From the NCBI RefSeq assembly GCF_044904675.1, contig NZ_JADIKJ010000001.1:186001-250000 (forward strand): DNA of 64,000 nucleotides, written 5' to 3'. The notes under the pieces are model-generated. The model saw nothing but the letters and a program-made list of their open reading frames with translations. It had not been told where the DNA came from and did not search any database. Of this stretch, positions 20,344 to 30,559 are shown in pieces. The DNA comes from Dyella_B jejuensis. Its GTDB lineage: Bacteria > Pseudomonadota > Gammaproteobacteria > Xanthomonadales > Rhodanobacteraceae. Both the position numbers and the translations under genes were made by a program. Each line of letters opens with the position of its first letter. The stretch's first letter is position 1.

Positions 20344-21642
20344 TCAACCGGGCAAGTGAGTCAGGCTTGGAAACGCATGGCGCCCGGCATAACGCGCGGC
20401 GGCGCCCAACTGCTCCTCGATGCGCAGCAACTGGTTGTACTTGGCCACGCGGTCGGTGCGGCACAGCGAACCGGTCTTGATCTGGGTAGCCGTGGTGGCG
20501 ACGGCGATGTCGGAAATGGTGGTGTCCTCGGTTTCGCCCGAACGATGCGACACAATCGCTGCGTACTTGGCGGCGTCAGCCATGGCAATGGCTTCCAGCG
20601 TTTCGGACAGGGTGCCGATCTGGTTCACCTTGATCAGGATCGCATTGGCAATTTTCTTGTCGATCGCCTCGCGGAAGATCTTGGGGTTGGTGACGAAGAT
20701 ATCGTCGCCGACCAGTTGCACCTTGTTGCCGATCTTGTCGGTCAGCAGCTTCCAGCCGTCCCAGTCGCCTTCGGCCATGCCGTCCTCGATGGTCACGATC
20801 GGATACTGCTGTGCCCAGCTGGCCAGCAGATCGACGAACTGATCCGGGGCATAGGCCTTGCCTTCGCCTTCCAGGTCGTACTTGCCGTCCTTGAAGAATT
20901 CGGAGCTGGCGACGTCGAGACCGAGCAGGATCTCGCTGCCGACCTTGTAACCGCTTTTGGTCACCGCTTCGAGGATGGTGTCCAGCGCCTCGATATTGGA
21001 GCGCAGGTTCGGCGCGAAACCGCCTTCATCGCCCACCGCGGTGTTCAGCCCCTTGCCTTTGAGCACGCTCTTGAGCGCATGGAAGATTTCGGTACCGGCA
21101 CGCAGCGCTTCGGCAAAGTTCGGCAGGCCCACCGGCAATACCATGAATTCCTGCACGTCGACATTATTGTCGGCATGGGCGCCGCCGTTGATGATATTCA
21201 TCATCGGCACCGGCAGCGCACCCGGCTTGCCGTCGGAAAGATACTTCCACAGCGGCTCGCCGCGTGACGCAGCCACCGCATGGGCGGCGGCCATGGAGAC
21301 GCCGAGCAGCGCGTTCGCACCCAGCCGGCCTTTGTTCGGCGTGCCATCCAGCTCAATCAATTTGGCATCGATACCCTGCTGGTCGGCCGCATCGAAACCT
21401 TTCAGTGCGGCGGCGATTTCGCCGTTGACGTTGGCCACCGCCTTTTTCACGCCCTTGCCCAGATAGCGCGTCTTGTCGCCATCGCGCAGCTCCACCGCTT
21501 CGCGCGTACCGGTCGACGCACCGCTCGGCACCGCGGCGCGGCCGAATGCGCCGTCAACCAGCGTGACCTCCGCTTCAAGCGTGGGATTGCCGCGGGAATC
21601 GAGAATTTCACGGGCATGGATGCGGGTGATTTGGGTGCTCAT
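20344..21642 (-). CDS. eno: Enolase
   Basis: Glycolytic enzyme converting 2-phosphoglycerate to phosphoenolpyruvate, also a core RNA degradosome component. 432 residues, with ARGxLDSRGNPT at the N-terminus (HAREILDSRGNPTLE), SGASTGTREA, VGDEGGFAPN and the C-terminal VSHRSGETEDT and GSLCRTDRVAKYNQLLRIEE. ATG 21642 is preferred over TTG 21648. It follows kdsA and precedes ftsB. Confidence 0.99.
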   Translation of the reverse strand: MSTQITRIHAREILDSRGNPTLEAEVTLVDGAFGRAAVPSGASTGTREAVELRDGDKTRYLGKGVKKAVANVNGEIAAALKGFDAADQQGIDAKLIELDGTPNKGRLGANALLGVSMAAAHAVAASRGEPLWKYLSDGKPGALPVPMMNIINGGAHADNNVDVQEFMVLPVGLPNFAEALRAGTEIFHALKSVLKGKGLNTAVGDEGGFAPNLRSNIEALDTILEAVTKSGYKVGSEILLGLDVASSEFFKDGKYDLEGEGKAYAPDQFVDLLASWAQQYPIVTIEDGMAEGDWDGWKLLTDKIGNKVQLVGDDIFVTNPKIFREAIDKKIANAILIKVNQIGTLSETLEAIAMADAAKYAAIVSHRSGETEDTTISDIAVATTATQIKTGSLCRTDRVAKYNQLLRIEEQLGAAARYAGRHAFPSLTHLPG

Positions 21643-21700
21643 GTCCAATCCAGTTCAAGGGTGGAGAAAAGGGAACGCCACACGTTACACGCGCAGCAGG

Positions 21701-22534
21701 TCAGACGGCGTGTTCGAGGAAACCGTGGCGCTTGGTCACGGCGTCCAGCTCGAGCAAGGTGTGCAGCAACGCTTCCATCTTGCCAAGCGGCCACGCATTG
21801 GGTCCGTCGCTCAGTGCCTTGGACGGGTCCGGATGCGTTTCGGCAAACAGGCCCGCCACACCGACAGCCACTGCCGCGCGCGCCAGCACCGGCACGAATT
21901 CGCGCTGGCCGCCCGAACTGGCACCCTGCCCGCCCGGCAACTGCACCGAATGGGTCGCATCGAACACCACCGGGCAGCCCGTGTCGCGCATCACGCTCAA
22001 CGAACGCATATCCGATACGAGGTTGTTGTAACCGAAGCTCGCACCACGCTCGCAGACCATGATGGCATCGTTGCCGGCCGCTTTGGCCTTGGCGACCACG
22101 TGCTTCATATCCCATGGTGCGAGGAACTGGCCTTTCTTGATATTCACCGGTTTGCCGGCACGGGCCACGTTCTGGATGAAATTGGTCTGGCGGCAGAGGA
22201 AGGCCGGTGTCTGCAGCACATCCACCACCGCCGCCACTTCGTTCATCGGCGTGTATTCATGCACATCGGTGAGCAACGGCACATCCAGTTGGCGCTTCAC
22301 TTCAGACAGGATGCGCAGGCCTTCTTCCATGCCTAGGCCGCGAAAGCTGTCGCCCGAGGAACGATTGGCCTTGTCGAAGCTGGATTTGAAAATGAAAGGA
22401 ATGCCGAGCTTGCCGGTGATTTCTTTCAATTTGCCAGCGGTATCGATCTGCAACTGCTCGGATTCAACGACGCACGGGCCGGCAATCAAAAACAGCGGCT
22501 TGTCCAGGCCGACTTCGAAACCGCACAGCTTCAT
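21701..22534 (-). CDS. kdsA: 3-deoxy-8-phosphooctulonate (KDO-8P) synthase
   Basis: Condenses phosphoenolpyruvate and arabinose-5-phosphate to KDO-8-phosphate for lipopolysaccharide inner core. 277 residues with IAGPCVVESEQ, FKSSFDKANRSS, LTDVHE and FDATHSVQLPGG. It has no cysteine at the metal position of the metal-dependent class that I can identify with certainty. The ATG at 22534 overlaps the pyrG stop (ATGA). Confidence 0.97.
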   Translation of the reverse strand: MKLCGFEVGLDKPLFLIAGPCVVESEQLQIDTAGKLKEITGKLGIPFIFKSSFDKANRSSGDSFRGLGMEEGLRILSEVKRQLDVPLLTDVHEYTPMNEVAAVVDVLQTPAFLCRQTNFIQNVARAGKPVNIKKGQFLAPWDMKHVVAKAKAAGNDAIMVCERGASFGYNNLVSDMRSLSVMRDTGCPVVFDATHSVQLPGGQGASSGGQREFVPVLARAAVAVGVAGLFAETHPDPSKALSDGPNAWPLGKMEALLHTLLELDAVTKRHGFLEHAV

Positions 22535-24201
22535 GCCACCGACTCCTGCGCCAGCTTGTGGCCATCGCGTACCGCCTTGAACTCGCGCGCGGCCCGCACG
22601 AAACCGATGAACAGCGGATGGCCATCGCGCGGCGTGGAGGTGAACTCCGGGTGCGCCTGGCAGCCAAGGAACCAAGGATGCTGCTGCAGCGGCAGCTCGA
22701 CGATTTCTACCAGCAAGTCGTCCATCGACTTGCCGGAAATCACCATGCCCAGGTCTTCGAACGACTGACGATAGCGATTATTGAATTCGTAGCGATGGCG
22801 ATGGCGCTCGCGCACGATGTCCTGGCCGTACAGCCGGCGGGCCAGCGTGCCAGCCTTGAGCCGGCACTCCTGCGCACCCAGGCGCATGGTGCCGCCGAGG
22901 TCCGAACGCTCACTGCGCTGCTCGACTTCGCCGGCTGCGGTCGTCCATTCGGTGATCAGCGCGATGACCGGGTTGGGAGTATGGCGATCATTCTCGCTGG
23001 AATCGGCATCGGTCAGGCCCGCCACGTTACGGGCGAAGTCGACCACCGCCGCGTGCATGCCGTAGCAGATGCCGAAATACGGCACGCCATGTTCGCGCGC
23101 ATATTTCGAGGCCAGGATCTTGCCCTCGAAACCGCGCTTGCCGAAGCCGCCCGGAACCAGGATCGCATCGACCCCGCCCAATACCTTGGCCGCGCCTTCG
23201 GCCTCGATCTGCTCCGAGTCGATCCATTGCAGGTTCACCCGCGCCTGCTGCTTGATGCCGCCGTGGCGCAGCGCCTCGCCCAACGATTTGTAGGCATCCT
23301 TGTGCTCGACGTATTTGCCGACGATGGCGACCGTAATCTCGTCCCTGGGATGCTCGACCGCATCCACCGTGCGCTGCCAGCCCGAGAGATCGGCCGGCTT
23401 GGCGTCCAGGCCCAGCTTCTTCACGACGATGGTGTCCAGGCCCTGCTGGTGCAGCCACAGGGGCTGCTTATAGATGATGTCCACATCGGCCGCGCTGATC
23501 ACCGCATGCTCGGGTACGTTGGTGAACAGGGCAATCTTGCGGCGCTCGCCGTCCGGCAGTGGCTGCTCGCAACGGCACAACAGGATGTCGGGCTGGATAC
23601 CGATGGAGCGCAGTTCCTTCACGGAATGCTGGGTCGGCTTGGTCTTGATCTCGCCGGCAGCCTTGATGAACGGCACCAGGGTCAGGTGCATGAACAGGCA
23701 CTTTTCGGGACCGTGCTCGATTCGCAACTGGCGGATGGCCTCCAGGAACGGCAAGGATTCGATATCGCCCACCGTGCCGCCGATCTCGACCAGGGCCACG
23801 TCGAAACCGCGCGTCGCCTCATGGATGCAATGCTTGATCTCATCGGTAATGTGCGGAATGACCTGAACGGTCGCACCCAGGTAGTCGCCGCGACGCTCCT
23901 TGCGGATGACCGACTCGTAGATCTTGCCCGTGGTGATGGAGTTCTTGCCGGTAAGGCGCGTGTGGACGAAGCGCTCGTAATGGCCCAGGTCCAGGTCGGT
24001 TTCCGCGCCGTCGTCGGTCACGTAGACCTCGCCATGCTGGAAGGGACTCATGGTGCCCGGATCCACATTGATGTAGGGATCGAGCTTCATCATGGTGACC
24101 GAGAGGCCGCGAGCCTCGAGAATGGACGCAAGCGACGCCGCCGCGATGCCCTTGCCAAGCGAGGACACCACACCGCCAGTGACGAAAATCAGGGGGGTCA
24201 T
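22531..24201 (-). CDS. pyrG: CTP synthase
   Basis: Glutamine-dependent amination of UTP to CTP. The N-terminal amidoligase domain begins MTPLIFVTGGVVSSLGKGI with the P-loop; the C-terminal class I GATase domain has PGGFGKRGFEGKI, the nucleophile in YFGICYGMHAAVVDFARNV, and HPEFTSTP. 556 residues. One point: the nucleophile motif reads GICYGMH rather than the common GICLGMQ. First gene of pyrG-kdsA-eno-ftsB-truD. Confidence 0.97.
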   Translation of the reverse strand: MTPLIFVTGGVVSSLGKGIAAASLASILEARGLSVTMMKLDPYINVDPGTMSPFQHGEVYVTDDGAETDLDLGHYERFVHTRLTGKNSITTGKIYESVIRKERRGDYLGATVQVIPHITDEIKHCIHEATRGFDVALVEIGGTVGDIESLPFLEAIRQLRIEHGPEKCLFMHLTLVPFIKAAGEIKTKPTQHSVKELRSIGIQPDILLCRCEQPLPDGERRKIALFTNVPEHAVISAADVDIIYKQPLWLHQQGLDTIVVKKLGLDAKPADLSGWQRTVDAVEHPRDEITVAIVGKYVEHKDAYKSLGEALRHGGIKQQARVNLQWIDSEQIEAEGAAKVLGGVDAILVPGGFGKRGFEGKILASKYAREHGVPYFGICYGMHAAVVDFARNVAGLTDADSSENDRHTPNPVIALITEWTTAAGEVEQRSERSDLGGTMRLGAQECRLKAGTLARRLYGQDIVRERHRHRYEFNNRYRQSFEDLGMVISGKSMDDLLVEIVELPLQQHPWFLGCQAHPEFTSTPRDGHPLFIGFVRAAREFKAVRDGHKLAQESVA

Positions 24202-24519
24202 GGAAAGCAGCCGGTGCTGGAAATGAGCATTTTAGCGGGAGATCGTTCCTGCCGCGAGATGCTTGCCGGGAATTAGCCAAAAATTTCCTGCCGGCACCGG
24301 CAATGAAGAGCCGGCACGCTTAGCGATGCAGCGGTTTCCTGGCCGTTGGCGCACCCTCACGCTGGCCCTGGCCCGTAGCCAGTCCTGGCTCGATAGGATA
24401 GGCGCCGTTCGCTTCTGCGCCCCATCCGATTTTCGTTCGCATAAATAAAAAGCCTCTCCTTGGGAGAGGCTCGCGTAACACCGAGCTTGCGCATCTTTCA
24501 GTTGCGCAAGCAGGCCCGA
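24202..24519. other. Intergenic region upstream of pyrG
   Basis: Contains the pyrG promoter (minus strand) and, at 24444-24470, the terminator of the upstream cyo operon. Apart from that hairpin I see no gene or conserved element. The open frames here are shadows with no recognisable content. Confidence 0.6.
24444..24470 (-). terminator. Intrinsic terminator of the cyo operon
   Basis: Eight-base-pair stem 24452-24459 / 24463-24470 (GCCTCTCC/GGAGAGGC) with a three-base loop. On the minus strand it is followed by TTTTTATTTA. It lies 50 bases after cyoD and separates the cyo operon from pyrG. Confidence 0.9.
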
Positions 24520-24885
24520 TCAGTCGGCACCGCTCAGCGGCAGCGGATGCATCATGTTCACGTTCATATTGTGCAGCACCCACAGGGAGCCCACCACCAC
24601 GATAGCGATGATCAATATCGTGAAGACGCCGATCGTCAGGTTCTCGCGCTGCTCCGGCGCCGTACCCATGTGCAGGAAGAACACCAGTTGCACCAGCAAC
24701 TGCACCACACAGAACAGCACGATACCCGGCACCACCAGATGCTGCGGCACCGCGCCGCTCATCACGCAGCCGAACGACAGGAACGTGAGGATGAGGGAGA
24801 GCGCGAATCCGAGCAGGTAGGACTTCAAGCTGCCGTGCGCGTCGTGCTTGTGCGCCACCTGGGCGTGGCCATGTTGGCTCGACAT
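24520..24885 (-). CDS. cyoD: Cytochrome o ubiquinol oxidase subunit IV
   Basis: Small membrane subunit (121 residues) of the haem-copper quinol oxidase. Three hydrophobic segments (LKSYLLGFALSLILTFLSF, IVLFCVVQLLVQLVFFLHMG, IGVFTILIIAIVVVGSLWVL) and the family motif LVQLVFFLHMG are visible. Last gene of cyoABCD; no cyoE haem O synthase follows. Confidence 0.95.
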   Translation of the reverse strand: MSSQHGHAQVAHKHDAHGSLKSYLLGFALSLILTFLSFGCVMSGAVPQHLVVPGIVLFCVVQLLVQLVFFLHMGTAPEQRENLTIGVFTILIIAIVVVGSLWVLHNMNVNMMHPLPLSGAD

Positions 24886-24886
24886 T

Positions 24887-25513
24887 TCAGAGCACTCCCA
24901 TCAGGTAGACAAAACTGAACACGCATATCCAGACCAGGTCCAGGAAGTGCCAGAACAAGCTCAGGCAGGATAGGCGACGCTGGACTACGTCGGTCAGGCC
25001 GAAGCGACCCACCATGTGCATCATCACCGCGATCCAGATCAGGCCGCAGGTCACGTGCAGGCCATGCGTACCCACCAGGGTGAAATATGCCGACAGGAAC
25101 GCGCTGCGATCCGGACCGGCCCCTTCGACCAGCACGAGGTGGGCGAATTCATGGATTTCCATGGCCACGAAGCCCGCGCCGAACAGGAACGTGACGAACA
25201 GCCAGCCGATCACCTTGTTGCGGCGACCGGCATGCAGGTTCAGCATCGCCAGGCCAAAGGTGAAGCTGCTGACCAGCAGCAGCATGGTTTCGCCCAGCAC
25301 GTACTTGAGGTCGAACAGCTCCTTGCCGCCCGGGCCGCCCGCAGTGGCGTGGGAAAGCACGGCGAAGGTGGCGAACAGGCCCGAGAAGATCAGGCAGTCG
25401 CTCATCAGGTAGATCCAGAACCCGAGCAGGGTCTTGGAGCCATCGTCGTGATGCTCGTGATCGACGCCATGCGCGATCACGTCGTGATTGGCGGTAATAG
25501 TGGAACTGGTCAT
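24887..25513 (-). CDS. cyoC: Cytochrome o ubiquinol oxidase subunit III
   Basis: Five-helix subunit III (208 residues) of the bo3-type oxidase. Motifs LGFWIYLMSDCLIFSGLFATF at the first helix and GTHGLHVTCGLIWIAVMMHM are diagnostic. One base separates its stop from cyoD, and four bases separate it from the cyoB stop, so the operon is tightly packed. Confidence 0.96.
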   Translation of the reverse strand: MTSSTITANHDVIAHGVDHEHHDDGSKTLLGFWIYLMSDCLIFSGLFATFAVLSHATAGGPGGKELFDLKYVLGETMLLLVSSFTFGLAMLNLHAGRRNKVIGWLFVTFLFGAGFVAMEIHEFAHLVLVEGAGPDRSAFLSAYFTLVGTHGLHVTCGLIWIAVMMHMVGRFGLTDVVQRRLSCLSLFWHFLDLVWICVFSFVYLMGVL

Positions 25514-25516
25514 GAC

Positions 25517-27532
25517 TTAAGCCACCTTCTGGCCGGCCGCTGCCGGATCCACGGTTTCGATCAGCTTGTGCAGCGGCACCAGGCGAGCGCGCTCGATCTT
25601 CTCGACCTCGGCGCCGGGCACGTAGTAGTCCACATCCGTGTCGTAGGCGCGGACGATGAACGAGGCCACCATGCCGACCAAGCCGGCCATCGCCAGCCAC
25701 CAGATATGCCACACCAGCGCAAAACCCAGCGCCGTGCCGAAGGCGCCCATGAACACACCTACCCCGGTATTGCGCGGCATATGGATATCCGCATAGTGCG
25801 CGTGACGGCGGTAGGCACGCTTGTGTTCCTTGTCGGCCCAGAACTGGTCCAGTTCCTCGACCTGCGGCAGCACGGCGAAATTGTAGAACGGCGGCGGCGA
25901 ACTGGTTTCCCATTCGAGCGTGCGGCCGCCCCACGGATCGCCGGTCAGGTCGCGGTTAGCGGCACGATTGCGCACGCTCACGGCGATCTGCAGGATGGTG
26001 AAGCCAATGCCGGCCATGATAATCACCGCACCGACCAGGGCCACGATCAGGTAAGGCTGCCATTCCGGATTGGCGTAGTGGTTCATGCGTCGCGTCATGC
26101 CCTTGAGGCCGAGGATATACAGCGGCATGAAGGCGACATAGAAACCGACCAGCCAGCACCAGAACGAGTAACGCCCGAAGCGTTCTTCCAGCTTGAAGCC
26201 GAATGCCTTCGGCCACCAGTAGTTCATGGCAGCCAGGCAACCAAACACCACGCCGCCGATGATCATGTTATGGAAGTGCGCGATCAGGAACAGGCTGTTG
26301 TGCAGCACGAAGTCGGCACCCGGCACGGCCAGCAGCACGCCGGTCATGCCGCCGATGGTGAAGGTGATCATGAAGCCGAGCGTCCACAGCACCGGCACGG
26401 TGAAACGCACGCGGCCGCGGTACATGGTGAACAGCCAGTTGAACAGCTTCACGCCGGTGGGCACCGAGATGATCATCGTCATGATGCCGAAGAAGCCGTT
26501 GACGTCGGCGCCCGAGCCCATGGTGAAGAAGTGATGCAGCCATACCAGGAACGACAGCACGCCGATCGTCGCGGTGGCATACACCATCGACTTGTAGCCG
26601 AACAGCGGCTTGCCGGAAAACGTGGCGATGATTTCCGAGAATGCACCGAAGCACGGCAGTACCAGGATGTAAACCTCGGGATGGCCCCAGACCCAGATCA
26701 GGTTCACGTACATCATGGCGTTGCCGCCAAAGTCGTTCGTGAAGAAATGCATGCCCAGGTAACGGTCGGCACCCAGCAAAGCCAGCGTGACGGTCAGGAT
26801 CGGGAATGCGGCGACGATCAGGATGTTGGTGACCAGCGCGGTCCAGGTGAACACCGGCATCTTCATCAGCGTCATGCCCGGCGTGCGCATGCGCAGGATG
26901 GTCACGACGAAGTTGATGCCGCTAAGCGTCGTACCCAGGCCGGATAGCTGCAACGACCATATGTAGTAATCGACGCCTACCGATGGACTGTATTTGAGCT
27001 CCGACAGCGGCGGATAGGCCAGCCAGCCGGCGGTCGAATAGTCGCCGATGAACATCGACAACATGATCAGCACCACGCCGCCGACCGTCAGCCAGAAGCT
27101 CAGCGAGTTCAGGAATGGATAGGCGACGTCGCGCGCGCCGATCTGCAGCGGCACCACCAGGTTCATCAGGCCCACGATGAACGGCATCGCCATGAAGAAG
27201 ATCATGATGTCGCCGTGCGCGGAGAAAATCTGGTCGTAGTGATGAGGCGGCAGATAGCCGGCCGCATCGGCGGAGGCGATCGCCTGCTGCGAACGCATCA
27301 TGATGGCGTCGGCAAAGCCGCGCAGCAGCATGACCAGCGCCACGATGATGTACATCACACCAATACGCTTATGGTCGACCGTGGTGAACCATTCGTTCCA
27401 CAGGTAGCCCCACTTGCGCGTATAGGTAAGCGTGCCGAGCAGCGCCAGGCCCACGATGGACACCACCAGCAGCGTACCCATGATGATCGGCTGATCGAAC
27501 GGGATCGCCGACAGGGAAAGTTTTCCGAACAT
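25517..27532 (-). CDS. cyoB: Cytochrome o ubiquinol oxidase subunit I
   Basis: Catalytic subunit with low-spin haem and the haem-copper binuclear centre. The CuB/cross-link region is WVWGHPEVYILVLPCFG, and HNSLFLIAHFHNMIIGGVVFG holds the distal CuB and haem histidines. The N-terminus has the extra helix and the quinol-oxidase-type R/D residues of CyoB rather than of cytochrome c oxidases. 671 residues. Ends AAAGQKVA before cyoC. Confidence 0.98.
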   Translation of the reverse strand: MFGKLSLSAIPFDQPIIMGTLLVVSIVGLALLGTLTYTRKWGYLWNEWFTTVDHKRIGVMYIIVALVMLLRGFADAIMMRSQQAIASADAAGYLPPHHYDQIFSAHGDIMIFFMAMPFIVGLMNLVVPLQIGARDVAYPFLNSLSFWLTVGGVVLIMLSMFIGDYSTAGWLAYPPLSELKYSPSVGVDYYIWSLQLSGLGTTLSGINFVVTILRMRTPGMTLMKMPVFTWTALVTNILIVAAFPILTVTLALLGADRYLGMHFFTNDFGGNAMMYVNLIWVWGHPEVYILVLPCFGAFSEIIATFSGKPLFGYKSMVYATATIGVLSFLVWLHHFFTMGSGADVNGFFGIMTMIISVPTGVKLFNWLFTMYRGRVRFTVPVLWTLGFMITFTIGGMTGVLLAVPGADFVLHNSLFLIAHFHNMIIGGVVFGCLAAMNYWWPKAFGFKLEERFGRYSFWCWLVGFYVAFMPLYILGLKGMTRRMNHYANPEWQPYLIVALVGAVIIMAGIGFTILQIAVSVRNRAANRDLTGDPWGGRTLEWETSSPPPFYNFAVLPQVEELDQFWADKEHKRAYRRHAHYADIHMPRNTGVGVFMGAFGTALGFALVWHIWWLAMAGLVGMVASFIVRAYDTDVDYYVPGAEVEKIERARLVPLHKLIETVDPAAAGQKVA

Positions 27533-27535
27533 GGC

Positions 27536-28465
27536 CTACTCCGCAGCCTTGGCGTGATCGTAATGCGCAGGCTCGACGCTCGCTTGCGCGGGCGACTTCG
27601 AGCCGATGGCATCCATCGACATATCGCCCATGTATTGATGGATGATGGTGGTGAACAGTCCCGGCGTGACCGTCGCGTAGTACGACACCGGGCTCTTCTC
27701 GCTCGGCTGCGCCAAGGCGTGGTAGCTCTGCGCATCCAGGCTGGTCGAGGAAGCCCTGGCCTGCTTGATCCACGCTGCGAAACCCTGTTGCGAGGTCGCG
27801 ACGGCGTCGAAGTGCATATCGGAGAAGCCGGCGCCGCTGTAATTCGACGACAGGCCGGCAAAGGTGCCTGGCTCGTTCGCGATCAGGTTGAGCTGCGTCT
27901 CCATGCCCGCCATGGCGTAGATCTGGCTGCCGAGCTGCGGGATGAAGAAAGCATTCATCACCGAATCGGAAGTGATCTCGAACTTCACCGGCACGTCGGT
28001 CGGGAACGCGATCTCATTGACGCTGGCCACCCCGTATTGCGGGTAGATGAAGAGCCATTTCCAATCCAGCGACACGGCCTGGATCACCAGCGGCTTCACC
28101 TTCGAATCCAGCGGCTTGTACGGATCGAGCGTGTGCGAAGTCCGCCACGTGATCGCGCCGAGGATGGCGATGATGATGCACGGGATGGTCCACACCACGG
28201 CTTCGATCGCCGTCGAGTGCGACCATTTCGGTACATAGGTGGCCTTGGCATTGGAGGCACGATAGCGCCACGCAAAGACCACGGTCATGACGATGACCGG
28301 AATCACGACGAGCAACATCAAGCCCAGGGCGACCAGGATCAGAGACTTTTCCTGCATGCCCACATCGCCCTTCGGCGACAGGACTTCCAAGTTGCAACCG
28401 CCGAGAAACACGGCGAAGCCTGCGCACGACCAGCGCAAGGCGGAGACGAGGGAACGCTTGTTCAC
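27536..28465 (-). CDS. cyoA: Cytochrome o ubiquinol oxidase subunit II
   Basis: Membrane-anchored periplasmic subunit. The signal ends in the lipobox LGGC, and there are two TM segments before a cupredoxin domain lacking CuA ligands, as usual for quinol oxidases (WKWLFIYPQYGVASVNEIAFP, then FFIPQLGSQIYAMAGMETQL). The 309-residue frame opens with GTG at 28465; no ATG fits the signal better. It heads cyoABCD and faces aminopeptidase P with 294 bases between. Confidence 0.96.
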   Translation of the reverse strand: MNKRSLVSALRWSCAGFAVFLGGCNLEVLSPKGDVGMQEKSLILVALGLMLLVVIPVIVMTVVFAWRYRASNAKATYVPKWSHSTAIEAVVWTIPCIIIAILGAITWRTSHTLDPYKPLDSKVKPLVIQAVSLDWKWLFIYPQYGVASVNEIAFPTDVPVKFEITSDSVMNAFFIPQLGSQIYAMAGMETQLNLIANEPGTFAGLSSNYSGAGFSDMHFDAVATSQQGFAAWIKQARASSTSLDAQSYHALAQPSEKSPVSYYATVTPGLFTTIIHQYMGDMSMDAIGSKSPAQASVEPAHYDHAKAAE

Positions 28466-28759
28466 GAACGACTCTTAGGACGGCTAATGGGGATTGCCGT
28501 GGGGACGGCCTGCATAGGATATCGCGCTGCAGCAAGTCGTGACTAGTCCGAGACATAATGCCGCGCCGTAACCGCATCCCTGCATAACAGATCAAACGCA
28601 TGGATCGCCAGGCAGAAACGCCGCCATGCGCACCGTTATCCGCCAGGGATGGGCGAGCGCTATTTTCGGCCTTGTCCGCATCCGGCGCGCTTGCCCCCTT
28701 GGCGCCCAAGCTGCTCGCTCCTCACCCCACAAGCCGCCGCGCTTCGTTACCATGCGCCG

Positions 28760-30559
28760 ATGAGTACACCGATTCCCGCCCGCATTGCCGCCCTGCGCGA
28801 CACCATGGCCAGGCATGGCATCGCCGCCTGTCTTGTTCCTTCGGCCGATCCGCACCTCTCCGAATACCTGCCCGCTCATTGGCAGGCGCGCGAATGGCTG
28901 TCCGGCTTCGACGGTTCGGCCGGCACCTTGCTGGTCACGGCCAGCGAGGCTGGCCTGTGGACCGACTCGCGCTACTTCTCCCAGGCCGAACAACAGCTTG
29001 CCGGCAGCGGTATCGCCTTGATGAAGCAGCGGGTTGCGCATGCGCCCGAGCACTTGAGCTGGCTGCAACAGCACCTGCACCAGGGCGATCGCGTTGCAGT
29101 GGCCGGCGACAGCGTATCGGTCGCTACGCAACGCCAGATCGAGCGCTTGCTGAGCACGGTCGGCGCTTCCTTGCGCGTGGATCTGGACCTGCCCGGCGCC
29201 ATCTGGCCGGAACGGCCCGCGCTTCCTCACGCCCCGGTGCGCGAGCACGCCCTGGCCTACGCCGGCACGTCGCGCGCGGAAAAATTCGAGAAGCTGCGTC
29301 ATGCACTGCGCAAGCAGCAGGCCACCCATCACCTGGTTTCCAGCCTGGACGACATCGCCTGGCTGACCAATCTGCGCGGCAGCGATGTCGAGTGCAATCC
29401 GGTGTTTCTCGCCCACCTGCTGATCGAGACGTCCGGGCACGCCACCTTGTTCGTCGATCGCGACAAACTCAGCGATGGCCTGGTCGCGGCGCTTGCCAGC
29501 GACGGCATTCGCCTTGCGGGCTACGCCACCCTGGGCGAAACCCTCGGCGAGCTGGGCATCGGCGATAGCCTGCTGTTCGATCCGGGCCGCGTGGTCAGCG
29601 CCGTGCTGAAGGCGGTCGGTAAGGACGTGACGCGAATCGAAGGCCCGAATCCTTCCACGGCCTTCAAGGCCTGCAAGAGCAAGGCCGAACTGACGCACAT
29701 CCGCGAGGTGATGCGCCGGGATGGTGCCGCGCTGGTGCGCGCCTTCCGCCGATTGGAAGAGCGGATCGCCGCCGGCATGACCCAGACCGAACTGGATGTC
29801 GATACCTTGCTGCGCGAGGAGCGTTCGGCCCAGCCCGATTTCGTCGGCGAAAGTTTCGCCACCATCGCCGGCTACCTGGAGAACGGTGCGTTGCCGCACT
29901 ACCGCGCCACCCCGAAAGCGCACAACACCTTGCAACGCCATGGCTTGCTGTTGGTGGATTCGGGCGGCCAGTACCTGGGAGGCACGACCGATATCACCCG
30001 TGTACTCGCCCTGGGGCCGACTACTTCCGAACAGCGCCGCGATGCCACGATGGTGATGAAGGGCATGATTGCGCTGTCGCGCGCACGCTTTCCCAAAGGC
30101 GCCAGCGGGCCGCAACTGGATGCGCTGGCGCGTGCGCCGCTGTGGGCTTGCGGCATGGATTACGGCCATGGCACCGGTCACGGCGTGGGCTACTTCCTCA
30201 ACGTGCACGAAGGTCCGCAAAGTATTCGTCCACCGGTTGCCGGCGGCGCGCTCGTACCGTTGGAACCGGGCATGATCAGCTCGATCGAACCGGGCTTGTA
30301 CAAACCGGCGCGCCATGGCATCCGGCACGAGAACCTTGCCGTGGTGGTCGAGGCTGACCGGACGGAATTCGGTGAATTCTACGCTTTCGAGACCCTTACC
30401 CTCTGCCCGTTCGATCGACGCGCGCTGGAACCGGGCCTGTTGAATCCGGAAGAGCGAGCGTGGCTGGACGACTATCATGCTTCGGTGCGCGCGGCGCTTG
30501 CGCCGCTGCTGGAGGACGCGGACCTGGCGTGGCTGGAGAAGCATTGCGCGCCTTTATAG
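28760..30559 (+). CDS. Aminopeptidase P family protein (M24B, long form)
   Basis: Metalloaminopeptidase removing N-terminal residues ahead of proline. At 599 residues it is the long three-domain form (like eukaryotic XPNPEP1), not the ~440-residue PepP. The C-terminal pita-bread domain has the metal ligands: D in LLVDSGGQYLGGTTDITR (two), H in GTGHGVGYFLN, and E in ISSIEPGLY and HENLAVV. ATG 28760 (MSTPIPARIAALRDTMARHG) is the family N-terminus; upstream frames are noise. It probably has its own promoter in the gap to cyoA. Confidence 0.92.
   Translation: MSTPIPARIAALRDTMARHGIAACLVPSADPHLSEYLPAHWQAREWLSGFDGSAGTLLVTASEAGLWTDSRYFSQAEQQLAGSGIALMKQRVAHAPEHLSWLQQHLHQGDRVAVAGDSVSVATQRQIERLLSTVGASLRVDLDLPGAIWPERPALPHAPVREHALAYAGTSRAEKFEKLRHALRKQQATHHLVSSLDDIAWLTNLRGSDVECNPVFLAHLLIETSGHATLFVDRDKLSDGLVAALASDGIRLAGYATLGETLGELGIGDSLLFDPGRVVSAVLKAVGKDVTRIEGPNPSTAFKACKSKAELTHIREVMRRDGAALVRAFRRLEERIAAGMTQTELDVDTLLREERSAQPDFVGESFATIAGYLENGALPHYRATPKAHNTLQRHGLLLVDSGGQYLGGTTDITRVLALGPTTSEQRRDATMVMKGMIALSRARFPKGASGPQLDALARAPLWACGMDYGHGTGHGVGYFLNVHEGPQSIRPPVAGGALVPLEPGMISSIEPGLYKPARHGIRHENLAVVVEADRTEFGEFYAFETLTLCPFDRRALEPGLLNPEERAWLDDYHASVRAALAPLLEDADLAWLEKHCAPL

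Noticed and set aside
22558..24276. Plus-strand 572-codon frame opposite pyrG
   Set aside because: Shadow of pyrG; no family motif.
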